Shown here: piece after piece, positions 53,926 through 61,304 of the stretch
How positions within the stretch are numbered: position 1 is the first letter of the stretch
Layout: every line of letters starts with the position of its first letter
Source: Legionella_A sp963772805
Lineage (GTDB): Bacteria; Pseudomonadota; Gammaproteobacteria; Legionellales; Legionellaceae
Direction of reading: 5' to 3'
Assembly (NCBI GenBank): GCA_963772805.1
Contig: CAVYYU010000005.1
Location: forward strand, 186,001-250,000
DNA length: 64,000 nt
Made by a program: the position numbers and the translations under genes
The notes under the pieces: generated by a model
Seen by the model: the letters and a program-made list of their open reading frames with translations, nothing else
Databases searched by the model: none
What the model was told of the DNA's origin: nothing

Positions 53926-54342
53926 ATGAAATTGAAATCACTGATTTTTGCATGCTGTTTTAGTTTTTTTGGCGCTTTATTTGCTGCCAATCAACATGTT
54001 CATCCACAGGCGGCAAATGGGGGTGATGTCAAATCTGCAAACAAAAGCGTTAGTTGGCCGGGCTATTGTGAAATTGAAATTGTTAATCAAAGCTATGAAC
54101 AGGTGCGCGTGTTTGGTATTTTTGACGATGGTTCAAGCTTGCCACCATTTAATATTTATATGAACGACGCACCACATTACATTTCACTTTACTATTATGG
54201 TTACTGCCATTCTGGTATGAATTTGTATGTCGATACACTCGATGGCTACTCTGTCTATTCCGGTTATACACCAACGAACACCACTATTCGTGTTGTACCT
54301 TATCTCACTAACCAGGTAAAAGCTGAAATTCAAGCCAAATAA
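53926..54342 (+). CDS. Small exported protein of unknown function
   Basis: The 138-residue product has a signal peptide (KLKSLIFACCFSFFGALFAA) followed by a Tyr- and Cys-containing mature part (YCEIEIVNQSYEQVRVFGIF, YYYGYCHSGMNLYVDTLDGY). Pattern and length suggest a beta-rich periplasmic or secreted domain with one disulfide. I do not recognise a family with confidence. AGGG precedes the ATG. Confidence 0.7.
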   Translation: MKLKSLIFACCFSFFGALFAANQHVHPQAANGGDVKSANKSVSWPGYCEIEIVNQSYEQVRVFGIFDDGSSLPPFNIYMNDAPHYISLYYYGYCHSGMNLYVDTLDGYSVYSGYTPTNTTIRVVPYLTNQVKAEIQAK

Positions 54343-54422
54343 GCTGAAACACACTGGTTTTCCATAGCCTGGTCGGTGCTCTGCACGGTCAGGCGCTTAA
54401 TAGCTTAATAGTAGGTCGATTT

Positions 54423-54833
54423 ATGAAACCCTTATTTATATTTTTAATGATATTGCCTTTGTTGGCCGCGTGCGGTGAACAGAAAAACGTGACTGTTGTA
54501 CAAGCAAAACAACAGCAACCGCTGCAACATAAAATCGTGCAAAAACATGCGGTGCAAGCTGTGCACAAGAGAACATTGCGACACAATAGTGTTCAGTTAA
54601 GACAATACCATGGTCATACCCATCCGCAGGTTCATCATCATGGTCATCACAATGAAACGATAGTCGTGGTAGCGCCTCCCCATCGTCAGGCTCTTGCGCC
54701 AAAATCTAATGTTCACGGGCATCCAAGTAATGATGCTAATGTTCATGCTCATCTGTCTCCAGATATACAAGTAAATGTACACCAGCATGGACATAACGAG
54801 GGATCTGAAAACCCAATTCATGAGCATGACTAG
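54423..54833 (+). CDS. Histidine-rich lipoprotein
   Basis: The 136-residue product has a lipoprotein signal (lipobox LAAC, Cys17) and an unusually His-rich mature chain, about 22 histidines in 119 residues, in runs such as HGHTHPQVHHHGHH and HVHAH-like pairs. Such chains commonly bind zinc, nickel or copper; a metal store or scavenger at the outer membrane is plausible. No known domain is present. It is preceded by two copies of CTTAATAG in tandem (54390-54405 area), of unknown meaning. Confidence 0.75.
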   Translation: MKPLFIFLMILPLLAACGEQKNVTVVQAKQQQPLQHKIVQKHAVQAVHKRTLRHNSVQLRQYHGHTHPQVHHHGHHNETIVVVAPPHRQALAPKSNVHGHPSNDANVHAHLSPDIQVNVHQHGHNEGSENPIHEHD

Positions 54834-54882
54834 TTAGTGCCAGTATGTTAAGCTGAATAGGTTTAACTGCGATGGAGCTCGA

Positions 54883-55200
54883 ATGATAAGGACATTTAAA
54901 TTTGTAATATTGGCATTTTTTGGTCTGGTTGTCATCGCATGTGCCGCAACGCCTAACCGCGAAAGCACGGGCGAATACCTTGATAGTGCAGCGCTAACCG
55001 CGTTGGTTAAGGCTAGTTTAGTAGAAAAATTAGGCACTCAAGGCTTTGCGATTACAGTTAAAACTTACAAAGATGAAGTGCAATTAAGTGGTTTTGTTGA
55101 TAGCACTGCTCTAAAACGACAAGCGGGGGATATCGTGATGCATAGTGCCCGTGTTAAAAATATTCGCAATAACTTGATTGTAAAGTCAGCACACCGATAA
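54883..55200 (+). CDS. BON-domain lipoprotein
   Basis: This 105-residue protein has a lipoprotein signal (lipobox VIAC, Cys20) and a single BON domain (LTALVKASLVEKLGTQGFAI, then VKTYKDEVQLSGFVDSTALK). BON domains occur in OsmY-type and secretin-associated proteins that touch membranes or phospholipids. It precedes glyA by 10 bases and may be cotranscribed with it, although its role there is unclear. Confidence 0.85.
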   Translation: MIRTFKFVILAFFGLVVIACAATPNRESTGEYLDSAALTALVKASLVEKLGTQGFAITVKTYKDEVQLSGFVDSTALKRQAGDIVMHSARVKNIRNNLIVKSAHR

Positions 55201-55210
55201 GGATTCACTC

Positions 55211-56467
55211 ATGTTCGATGGCAATTATACAATAGCAGGATTTGATGATGCATTATGGCAAGCTATTAATGCAGAAGGCCGTCGGCAGGAAGATCATATT
55301 GAATTAATCGCTTCAGAAAATTATGCCAGTCCTAGGGTGTTACAAGCCCAGGGTTCGGTATTAACGAATAAATATGCCGAGGGATATCCAGAAAAACGCT
55401 ATTACGGCGGTTGTGAATACGTTGATGTCGTAGAAAGTCTTGCCATTGAACGTGCCAAAAAACTCTTCAGTGCTGATTATGCCAATGTGCAACCGCATTC
55501 AGGCTCGCAAGCGAATGCTGCTGCTATGATGGCGTTACTGAGCCCTGGCGATGTGGTGTTAGGTATGTCCTTACCGCATGGCGGCCATTTAACCCATGGC
55601 TCTAGCGTTAATTTTTCTGGCAAGTTATATCATGCCATCCAATACGGACTTGATGTACAAACCGGTTTGATTGATTACGATGAGGTTGAGGCGCTTGCCA
55701 TTGCTCATAAACCAAAACTTATTATCGCCGGCTTTTCTGCGTATTCGCAGGTAGTGGATTGGGCGAAATTCCGTGAAATTTCCGATAAAGTGGGTGCGTA
55801 CCTGATGGTTGATATGGCGCATGTCGCGGGGCTGATTGCTGTAGGTTTGTATCCATCGCCAATGCCTTATGCGGATGTAGTCACGACAACAACGCATAAA
55901 ACGTTGCGTGGCCCTCGCGGGGGGCTGATACTGGCCAAAGCGAATGAAGCACTTGAGAAAAAATTAAATTCAGCGGTTTTTCCTGGTACGCAGGGTGGTC
56001 CGCTAATGCATGTCATTGCCGCCAAAGCCGTGGCGTTTGCTGAAGCGCTACAGCCTGAGTTTAAACAATACCAACAACAGGTATTGCTGAATGCGAAAAT
56101 GATGGCGGCTGTTCTGATGGAGCGTGGCTACAAGGTAGTGTCCGGGGGCACTGAAAACCATCTTTTCCTTCTTGATTTGATTGATAAAAATCTTACTGGT
56201 AAAGAGGCTGACGCGGCTCTCGGGCGAGCAAATATTACCGTGAACAAGAATACGGTTCCCAATGATCCCAAGTCGCCGTTTGTGACGAGTGGGCTACGTT
56301 TGGGGACGCCGGCGGTAACCACGCGTGGATTTAAAGAAAATGAAATTAAACGGGTTGCGGGCTGGATGGCTGATGTATTGGATAATATCAATGACGAAGC
56401 AACCATTGCACGTGTAAGAAAGCAGGTGCTGCAATTGTGCAGTGAATTTCCCGTTTATCGTGATTAA
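55211..56467 (+). CDS. glyA: Serine hydroxymethyltransferase
   Basis: GlyA interconverts serine and glycine with tetrahydrofolate, the main one-carbon source. The 418-residue product has the expected marks: HIELIASENYASPRVLQAQG, YYGGCEYVDVVE, and the PLP lysine in TTTTHKTLRGPRGG. AAGGA precedes the ATG. It heads glyA-nrdR-nusB-thiL, a conserved gammaproteobacterial order. Confidence 0.98.
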   Translation: MFDGNYTIAGFDDALWQAINAEGRRQEDHIELIASENYASPRVLQAQGSVLTNKYAEGYPEKRYYGGCEYVDVVESLAIERAKKLFSADYANVQPHSGSQANAAAMMALLSPGDVVLGMSLPHGGHLTHGSSVNFSGKLYHAIQYGLDVQTGLIDYDEVEALAIAHKPKLIIAGFSAYSQVVDWAKFREISDKVGAYLMVDMAHVAGLIAVGLYPSPMPYADVVTTTTHKTLRGPRGGLILAKANEALEKKLNSAVFPGTQGGPLMHVIAAKAVAFAEALQPEFKQYQQQVLLNAKMMAAVLMERGYKVVSGGTENHLFLLDLIDKNLTGKEADAALGRANITVNKNTVPNDPKSPFVTSGLRLGTPAVTTRGFKENEIKRVAGWMADVLDNINDEATIARVRKQVLQLCSEFPVYRD

Positions 56468-56469
56468 TC

Positions 56470-56931
56470 ATGTACTGTCCATTTTGTCATACAGAAGAAA
56501 CAAAAGTAGTTGACTCCCGCTTGGTTGCTGACGGTGCACAAGTGCGCAGACGGCGGCAATGTCTGGTCTGTCACGAGCGTTTTACAACGTTTGAGACGGC
56601 GGAATTGATCATGCCCCTGATCATCAAGCGCGATGGTCGTCGGGAAGCGTTTAGCGTTGATAACTTGCGCGCGGGTATGTTACGTGCTTTAGAAAAAAGA
56701 CCAGTGAGTGTTGATGCGTTAGAAGAGGCAATTATCACCATCATGCAGCAAATCAGGCGTCTTGGTGAGCGTGAAATAGATTCACGTCAAATTGGCGAGT
56801 GGGTTATGGAGCAGTTGTACCGCCTGGATCACGTTGCCTACGTACGTTTTGCGTCAGTGTACAAGCGATTTAAAGATATCAGCGAGTTTAGACAGACAAT
56901 CGACCAAATGAAAGACGATAAAACATCGTAA
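56470..56931 (+). CDS. nrdR: Transcriptional repressor NrdR
   Basis: NrdR represses ribonucleotide reductase genes according to nucleotide levels. The 153-residue product has a zinc ribbon (CPFCHTEETKVVDSR, then RRRQCLVCHERFTTFE) and an ATP-cone domain from about residue 49 (IIKRDGRREAFSVDNLRAGM). It starts 2 bases after the glyA stop, so it is co-expressed. Confidence 0.97.
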   Translation: MYCPFCHTEETKVVDSRLVADGAQVRRRRQCLVCHERFTTFETAELIMPLIIKRDGRREAFSVDNLRAGMLRALEKRPVSVDALEEAIITIMQQIRRLGEREIDSRQIGEWVMEQLYRLDHVAYVRFASVYKRFKDISEFRQTIDQMKDDKTS

Positions 56932-56963
56932 TAACCTACATAGTTCAACATCCTGAGGTAACA

Positions 56964-57407
56964 GTGGATAATCAAGCGATTAAAGGTAAGAGGCGGGCAA
57001 GGAAACTTGCTTTGCAAGCATTATACCAATGGCTTATGTCGGGCAGCGATCTGGCTGAAATTGACGCTCAATTTTGTGTGGCAAACGACATGAGCAAGGT
57101 CAATAACGAGTATTTTCGCCGTTTATTGCATGGCGTTCCTGCACAATTAGCCCTGGTTGAAGCGGCCTTTACGCCGTTTCTTGATAGGCCGATTCAAAGC
57201 TTGAATCCTATTGAGCTGACCGTGTTGCGTTTAAGTTCGTTTGAGCTGATGAATTGCCCCGAAATCCCTTACCGCGTGGTGTTGGACGAAGGTATTTCTT
57301 TGGCTAAAGAATTCGGTTCGCAGGATGGGCATCGTTATGTTAATGGTGTTTTGAATAATCTAGCGATGCAAATTCGAACGGTAGAAATCAATTCTGTTCA
57401 TGAATGA
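56964..57407 (+). CDS. nusB: Transcription antitermination factor NusB
   Basis: NusB forms the antitermination complex with NusE for rRNA transcription. The 147-residue all-helical product has GKRRARKLALQALYQW at the start and PYRVVLDEGISLAKEFGSQDGHRYVNGVLNNLA at the end, both characteristic. The GTG start at 56964 follows a TGAGGTAAC motif. Its 3' end overlaps thiL by 8 bases. Confidence 0.97.
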   Translation: MDNQAIKGKRRARKLALQALYQWLMSGSDLAEIDAQFCVANDMSKVNNEYFRRLLHGVPAQLALVEAAFTPFLDRPIQSLNPIELTVLRLSSFELMNCPEIPYRVVLDEGISLAKEFGSQDGHRYVNGVLNNLAMQIRTVEINSVHE

Positions 57408-58353
57408 ATTTGAGCTGATTGATACATTTTTCAAATCTATTACACATCACCGTGATGACGTTGTTTTTGGCATCGGTGATGATGCAGCCTGCTTGCAAGT
57501 GTCTGTTGACGAGCAATTAGTTATCAGTTGCGATACCCTGGTTGTTGATGTTCATTTTTTAAAAGCATGGGATGCTTATGATATTGCTTACCGAGCAGTT
57601 ATGGTTAATGTAAGCGATATGGCCGCCATGGGTGCCAGCCCTTGTTGGGTGACGCTGGCACTGACGCTGCCAGCGTGTGAACCTACCTGGTTGCAGCGCT
57701 TTTCAATGGGCATGACGGACGCGTTGAATCGCTTTAATATCGCCTTGATTGGTGGTGATACCACACGCGGCAATCTTAGCATTACACTGACGATCCATGG
57801 CTTGGTGCCCAAGGGCAAGGCCGTGCGTCGCAGCGGTGCCAGCATAGGTGATAGGATTTATGTCAGTGGCGAGTTGGGTGCTGCAGCACTTGCGGTGGCT
57901 TTTCTCCAGCGCGATGATATTGACCCCCATGACAAAGCCGTCTTAATGAAAAAACTACTTCATCCTGAACCGCGCATTGATTTATCAAATTATTTACAAA
58001 CCTTTGCAAGCGCTGCTATCGATATTTCTGACGGTTTAAGCGCTGATCTGTGTCATATTTGTGAAGCCAGTAACACGGGTGCAGGCATTATTTCAGACAG
58101 GATCCCAGTGCATCCGTTGGTTAAAAAATATCAATGTGAAAACGCTATTGATTTTGTCTTGAGCGGAGGCGATGATTATGAACTGTGTTTTACCGTCGCG
58201 CCACAAAAAGAAGTGCAATTCCTGAAGTCGCTTGCACAAGCTGGCTTGAATTGTTACCCAATTGGCGTTATTGAGGCGTTACCTGGTTTAAGAATCAAAC
58301 AGATAACCGGTGAGGTCATGCCATTGATGGTGAAGGGATATAATCATTTTTAG
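57400..58353 (+). CDS. thiL: Thiamine-monophosphate kinase
   Basis: ThiL phosphorylates thiamine monophosphate to the active diphosphate. The 317-residue product has the PurM-like fold marks: GIGDDAACL near the N-terminus, SCDTLVVDVHF, DMAAMGASPCWVTLAL, GGDTTRGNLSITLTI, and SGGDDYELCFT near the C-terminus. It overlaps nusB (ATGAATGA), a standard arrangement, and precedes pgpA. Confidence 0.97.
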   Translation: MNEFELIDTFFKSITHHRDDVVFGIGDDAACLQVSVDEQLVISCDTLVVDVHFLKAWDAYDIAYRAVMVNVSDMAAMGASPCWVTLALTLPACEPTWLQRFSMGMTDALNRFNIALIGGDTTRGNLSITLTIHGLVPKGKAVRRSGASIGDRIYVSGELGAAALAVAFLQRDDIDPHDKAVLMKKLLHPEPRIDLSNYLQTFASAAIDISDGLSADLCHICEASNTGAGIISDRIPVHPLVKKYQCENAIDFVLSGGDDYELCFTVAPQKEVQFLKSLAQAGLNCYPIGVIEALPGLRIKQITGEVMPLMVKGYNHF

Positions 58354-58428
58354 ATTGGATTGAAAGCAACACCGATGCCTGTATTGCTGCCTCCCTCAAG
58401 AGGAGAAAGGAAAAATTACGGAGGACAA

Positions 58429-58911
58429 ATGAACACAGCCAAATTATCAAGCAAAGTATGGCAAGATCCAGCTTATTTTATTGCCTTTGGTTTTGGCAGT
58501 GGCTTAATGCCTATTGCCCCAGGAACCTGGGGAACATTGGCTGCAATACCTGTGTATTTACTGCTTGCAGGCAGTTCATGGAGCTTGTATCTAACGGCCA
58601 CTGTCGCGGCCTTTATTCTTGGCGTACTTGTCAGTAACAAAGTTTCACATGAGCTAGGCGTGCATGACTACTCAGGTATTGTCTGGGATGAAGTCGTCGG
58701 CTATTTATTGACGATGTATTTAGCACCGGTTGGTATTTGGTGGATGATCGCCGGTTTTTTTCTGTTTCGACTATTTGATATCTGGAAACCACAACCAATT
58801 CGCTATATTGACAAGCATGTTCATGGCGGCATGGGAATTATGCTCGATGATGTTTTTGCAGCAGTACCCGCTTGGATTGTGATGCAATTATTAGTTTGGA
58901 GTTTCGCTTAA
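58429..58911 (+). CDS. pgpA: Phosphatidylglycerophosphatase A
   Basis: PgpA removes phosphate from phosphatidylglycerophosphate in the inner membrane. I start at ATG 58429, 6 bases after CGGAGG; a frame opening 23 codons earlier has no SD. The 160-residue product has FGSGLMPIAPGTWGTLAAIP, WDEVVGYLLTMYL and RLFDIWKPQPIRYIDKHVHGG then MLDDVFAA, the classical PgpA signature, plus three to four hydrophobic segments. Confidence 0.96.
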   Translation: MNTAKLSSKVWQDPAYFIAFGFGSGLMPIAPGTWGTLAAIPVYLLLAGSSWSLYLTATVAAFILGVLVSNKVSHELGVHDYSGIVWDEVVGYLLTMYLAPVGIWWMIAGFFLFRLFDIWKPQPIRYIDKHVHGGMGIMLDDVFAAVPAWIVMQLLVWSFA

Positions 58912-58924
58912 AACCTGGGTGCAT

Positions 58925-59980
58925 ATGAACGAAAATCATAAAGAATTCATCAGTATCGGCTTGACGATTAGTATCGTCGCATTAGCGTTGTTTATCATTC
59001 ATCGTTTTATCCCGTCGATGGTATGGGCTACGATTATTGTTATTGCTACCTACCCCTTATATAAACGTTGGCGTGCGCTTTTTGGAGACCGACATAACCT
59101 GTCTGCTTTTCTATTTACTTTAATACTTACCTTACTGTTAATCGTACCAGTGAGTTGGTTAATCACGGTGTTGGTTCAGGAGTTACAGTTATTTATCAAC
59201 TACTTACAAATGACAAACCGTGATGGCGGGCAAGCACCTGCGTTTATTCGTGATCTCCCTCTCATTGGCAATGATTTAGTGCTGTATTGGGACGCGAATA
59301 TTGGGCAGCCGGGCAGTCTCAAATATTTTATGACTAACCTGCATTTATCTTTAACGCCCGCGAGTTATTACATCAAACAAATAGGTGTGGATCTGGCGCA
59401 TCGAGGTTTTCAACTGGGTTTTACGCTGCTTAGTTTGTTTTTCTTTTACCGCGACGGTGATGTCTTATTTCAACAAATCAATCATATCGGCGAAACCTGT
59501 CTTGGTGCGCGTTGGTTCCGCTATTCGGAGAGGCTTCCTTCCGCATTGCGTGCCACAGTGAATGGCACTATTGCCGTTGGTATTGGTGTTGGTATTTTGA
59601 TGGGAACCTGCTACGGTTTGGTTCATTTTCCGGCTCCAACGCTGATGGGCTTTATCACGGCCTTTGCGGCGATGATTCCGTTTCTTGTACCGGTGGTGTT
59701 TGTCTTTGTGTCTCTTATTCTCTTTGCTTCGGGAAGCATGATAGCGGCTATTATTGTTCTTGCTTGGGGGACTATCGTCATGTTTGTTGCTGATCACTTC
59801 GTGAAGCCAGTATTAATCGGCGGGGCGATTCAACTCCCCTTTCTAGCGGTATTGTTTGGAATTTTAGGTGGTGTTGAGTCCATCGGTTTGCTGGGCTTAT
59901 TTGTTGGGCCCATCATTATGGTTTTGTTTATTACCTTATGGCACGAATCGCAAGGATCGGTCCATGTACGAGCAAGGTAA
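58925..59980 (+). CDS. AI-2E family (PerM/YdiK-like) membrane transporter
   Basis: The 351-residue product belongs to the AI-2E/PerM exporter family, with about eight membrane segments: two at the N-terminus (ISIVALALFIIHRFIPSMVW), a periplasmic-type segment (130-180), and a C-terminal cluster ending with ILGGVESIGLLGLFVGPIIM, the family hallmark. Substrate is not determined; family members have been linked to autoinducer export and sodium/proton exchange. Start is ATG 58925 or GTG 58919. It is the last gene of the glyA-to-pgpA run. Confidence 0.9.
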   Translation: MNENHKEFISIGLTISIVALALFIIHRFIPSMVWATIIVIATYPLYKRWRALFGDRHNLSAFLFTLILTLLLIVPVSWLITVLVQELQLFINYLQMTNRDGGQAPAFIRDLPLIGNDLVLYWDANIGQPGSLKYFMTNLHLSLTPASYYIKQIGVDLAHRGFQLGFTLLSLFFFYRDGDVLFQQINHIGETCLGARWFRYSERLPSALRATVNGTIAVGIGVGILMGTCYGLVHFPAPTLMGFITAFAAMIPFLVPVVFVFVSLILFASGSMIAAIIVLAWGTIVMFVADHFVKPVLIGGAIQLPFLAVLFGILGGVESIGLLGLFVGPIIMVLFITLWHESQGSVHVRAR

Positions 59981-60115
59981 TCAAGTAGGTATCTATGTCT
60001 AAATAACAAACGGATTGATAAAATAATAACAAAATGTCATACTATTACCAAATTAGGGCAGTTGAAATTTTAGAAAACGAACCAATTTAACCGGGTATTG
60101 AGAATCAGAAAGGGG

Positions 60116-60388
60116 GTGTTGGTGGACAAAAGCTGGCCTACAAAAGAAAGAGATGTGCATACTGCTAAGCTTATTATGGAAGAGTATGCCAAAGACCAAG
60201 AGAGTGAGTCGTTAGGGTTATTTGAACTGGTTGTTGATCAGAATGAAAAGCGAATGAACTTTCGCTTGGCTAATTGGGTGCTCGCACTCGCGCAACATTT
60301 CAATTCAATCTACGGTGTAACGCATGGTGATTATGTCACCCGCCAAATCGTCAGCCGCTGTATTATTCAAGGGAAAACGCTACATTGA
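60116..60388 (+). CDS. Small protein of unknown function
   Basis: A 90-residue protein is read from GTG 60116 (TTG 60098 and GTG 60122 are alternatives; AAAGGGG lies just before). It is hydrophilic with a helical core (RNLANW-type stretch FRLANWVLALAQHFNSIYGV). I recognise no family. No signal peptide or membrane segment. A palindrome follows its stop. Confidence 0.6.
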   Translation: MLVDKSWPTKERDVHTAKLIMEEYAKDQESESLGLFELVVDQNEKRMNFRLANWVLALAQHFNSIYGVTHGDYVTRQIVSRCIIQGKTLH

Positions 60389-60396
60389 GCGTGATC

Positions 60397-60432
60397 GTAT
60401 CCCGGATTATTCTGTCGTTTAATCCGGGATAC
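60397..60432. terminator. Palindrome between convergent genes (CCGGATTA family, copy 3)
   Basis: GTATCCCGGATTA (60397-60409) and TAATCCGGGATAC (60420-60432) pair over 13 bp around a 10-base loop. It separates the small gene from the convergent solute-binding gene, ending 9 bases before the latter's stop, so it may terminate both. Core matches 23494 and 29421. Confidence 0.7.
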
Positions 60433-60440
60433 GTCTTCGA

Positions 60441-61190
60441 TTAAAATTCTTGCAGGTACATGTTGAAATTCTTTTTAAATGCCCCACTAGTTTGATATAC
60501 AGCTAATGCTTGATTGATTGATTGCAAAAGACTTGCGGCATTTTTATTCACTGCAATACCAAAACCATAACCATAGGGCAATTTCATATCAATCGCTTTT
60601 AATACATATGAGCTGCGGCCTTGCCAGTAAATGGCGGCGGCTGAGTCCATCAAGATCGCATCAATCTTGCCATCACTCAAGGCGGCAATCATTTCCTCTT
60701 CGTCATCATAGGGGACTATTTTTGGTTTTTTTACATTCAGTATTTGGATTTGAGTTGCGAATATACTGCCTGTTTGCACGCCAATTTTCTTATTGTCCAA
60801 TAATGTCAGCGAAAAAGGGACCGCTGCTAGTTGTGCTGATAGCAAAAATCGTGACTCACTGGGTAAATAAGGCGATGAGAAACTTATCTGTTGCGCTCTG
60901 TCTGCGGTGATGGTGATTGAGCTCACCGCGACATCAACTTTATTTGTTTCCACGGCCGGGATTAGATCTTCAAAGGGCATCTGAATAAACTGACAATCTC
61001 GTTGGATAGCGGTACAAATATACTGCATCATTGCAATATCAAAACCATAATAGTCTTTCACTGTGCTTTGCATGACGAATGGTGGTGCAAACCGCGTCAC
61101 GGCCACTTTCAAGGGAGGATTTTGTGCATATGACGGAGTGAGTGGTATCGTCATTGTTAACCAAACTAAAAGACAGGCTATTTTTTTCAT
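60441..61190 (-). CDS. Periplasmic amino-acid-type solute-binding protein (SBP family 3)
   Basis: The 249-residue product has a signal peptide (KKIACLLVWLTMTIPLTPSYA) and a family 3 solute-binding domain: LKVAVTRFAPPFVMQS, YYGFDIAMMQYIC, then IPAVETNKVDVAVSSITITADR and the GVQTGSIFATQI block. Ligands of this family are mainly polar amino acids; ArtJ, HisJ and GlnH are typical. No permease or ATPase gene is adjacent, so it either pairs with a transporter elsewhere or acts as a lone binding protein. Confidence 0.9.
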   Translation of the reverse strand: MKKIACLLVWLTMTIPLTPSYAQNPPLKVAVTRFAPPFVMQSTVKDYYGFDIAMMQYICTAIQRDCQFIQMPFEDLIPAVETNKVDVAVSSITITADRAQQISFSSPYLPSESRFLLSAQLAAVPFSLTLLDNKKIGVQTGSIFATQIQILNVKKPKIVPYDDEEEMIAALSDGKIDAILMDSAAAIYWQGRSSYVLKAIDMKLPYGYGFGIAVNKNAASLLQSINQALAVYQTSGAFKKNFNMYLQEF

Positions 61191-61304
61191 TATTATGCTT
61201 ACTCAATTAAGGTCTTATCTGTTGAGTATATCTAATCTTTTAAAGATTTGTCTAAATCATCCTGTATGAGGTACGCTTGTGCGAAAAGAAAAGTGTATTG
61301 ACCG

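Noticed and set aside
54385..54410. Tandem CTTAATAG before the His-rich lipoprotein as a PmrA box
   Set aside because: The period is 8 bases; PmrA half-sites need 11. No good -10 follows at the right place.
54436..54827. Minus-strand frames opposite the His-rich lipoprotein
   Set aside because: Long open frames here result from the repetitive CAT/CAC content; the plus-strand frame has the lipoprotein signal.
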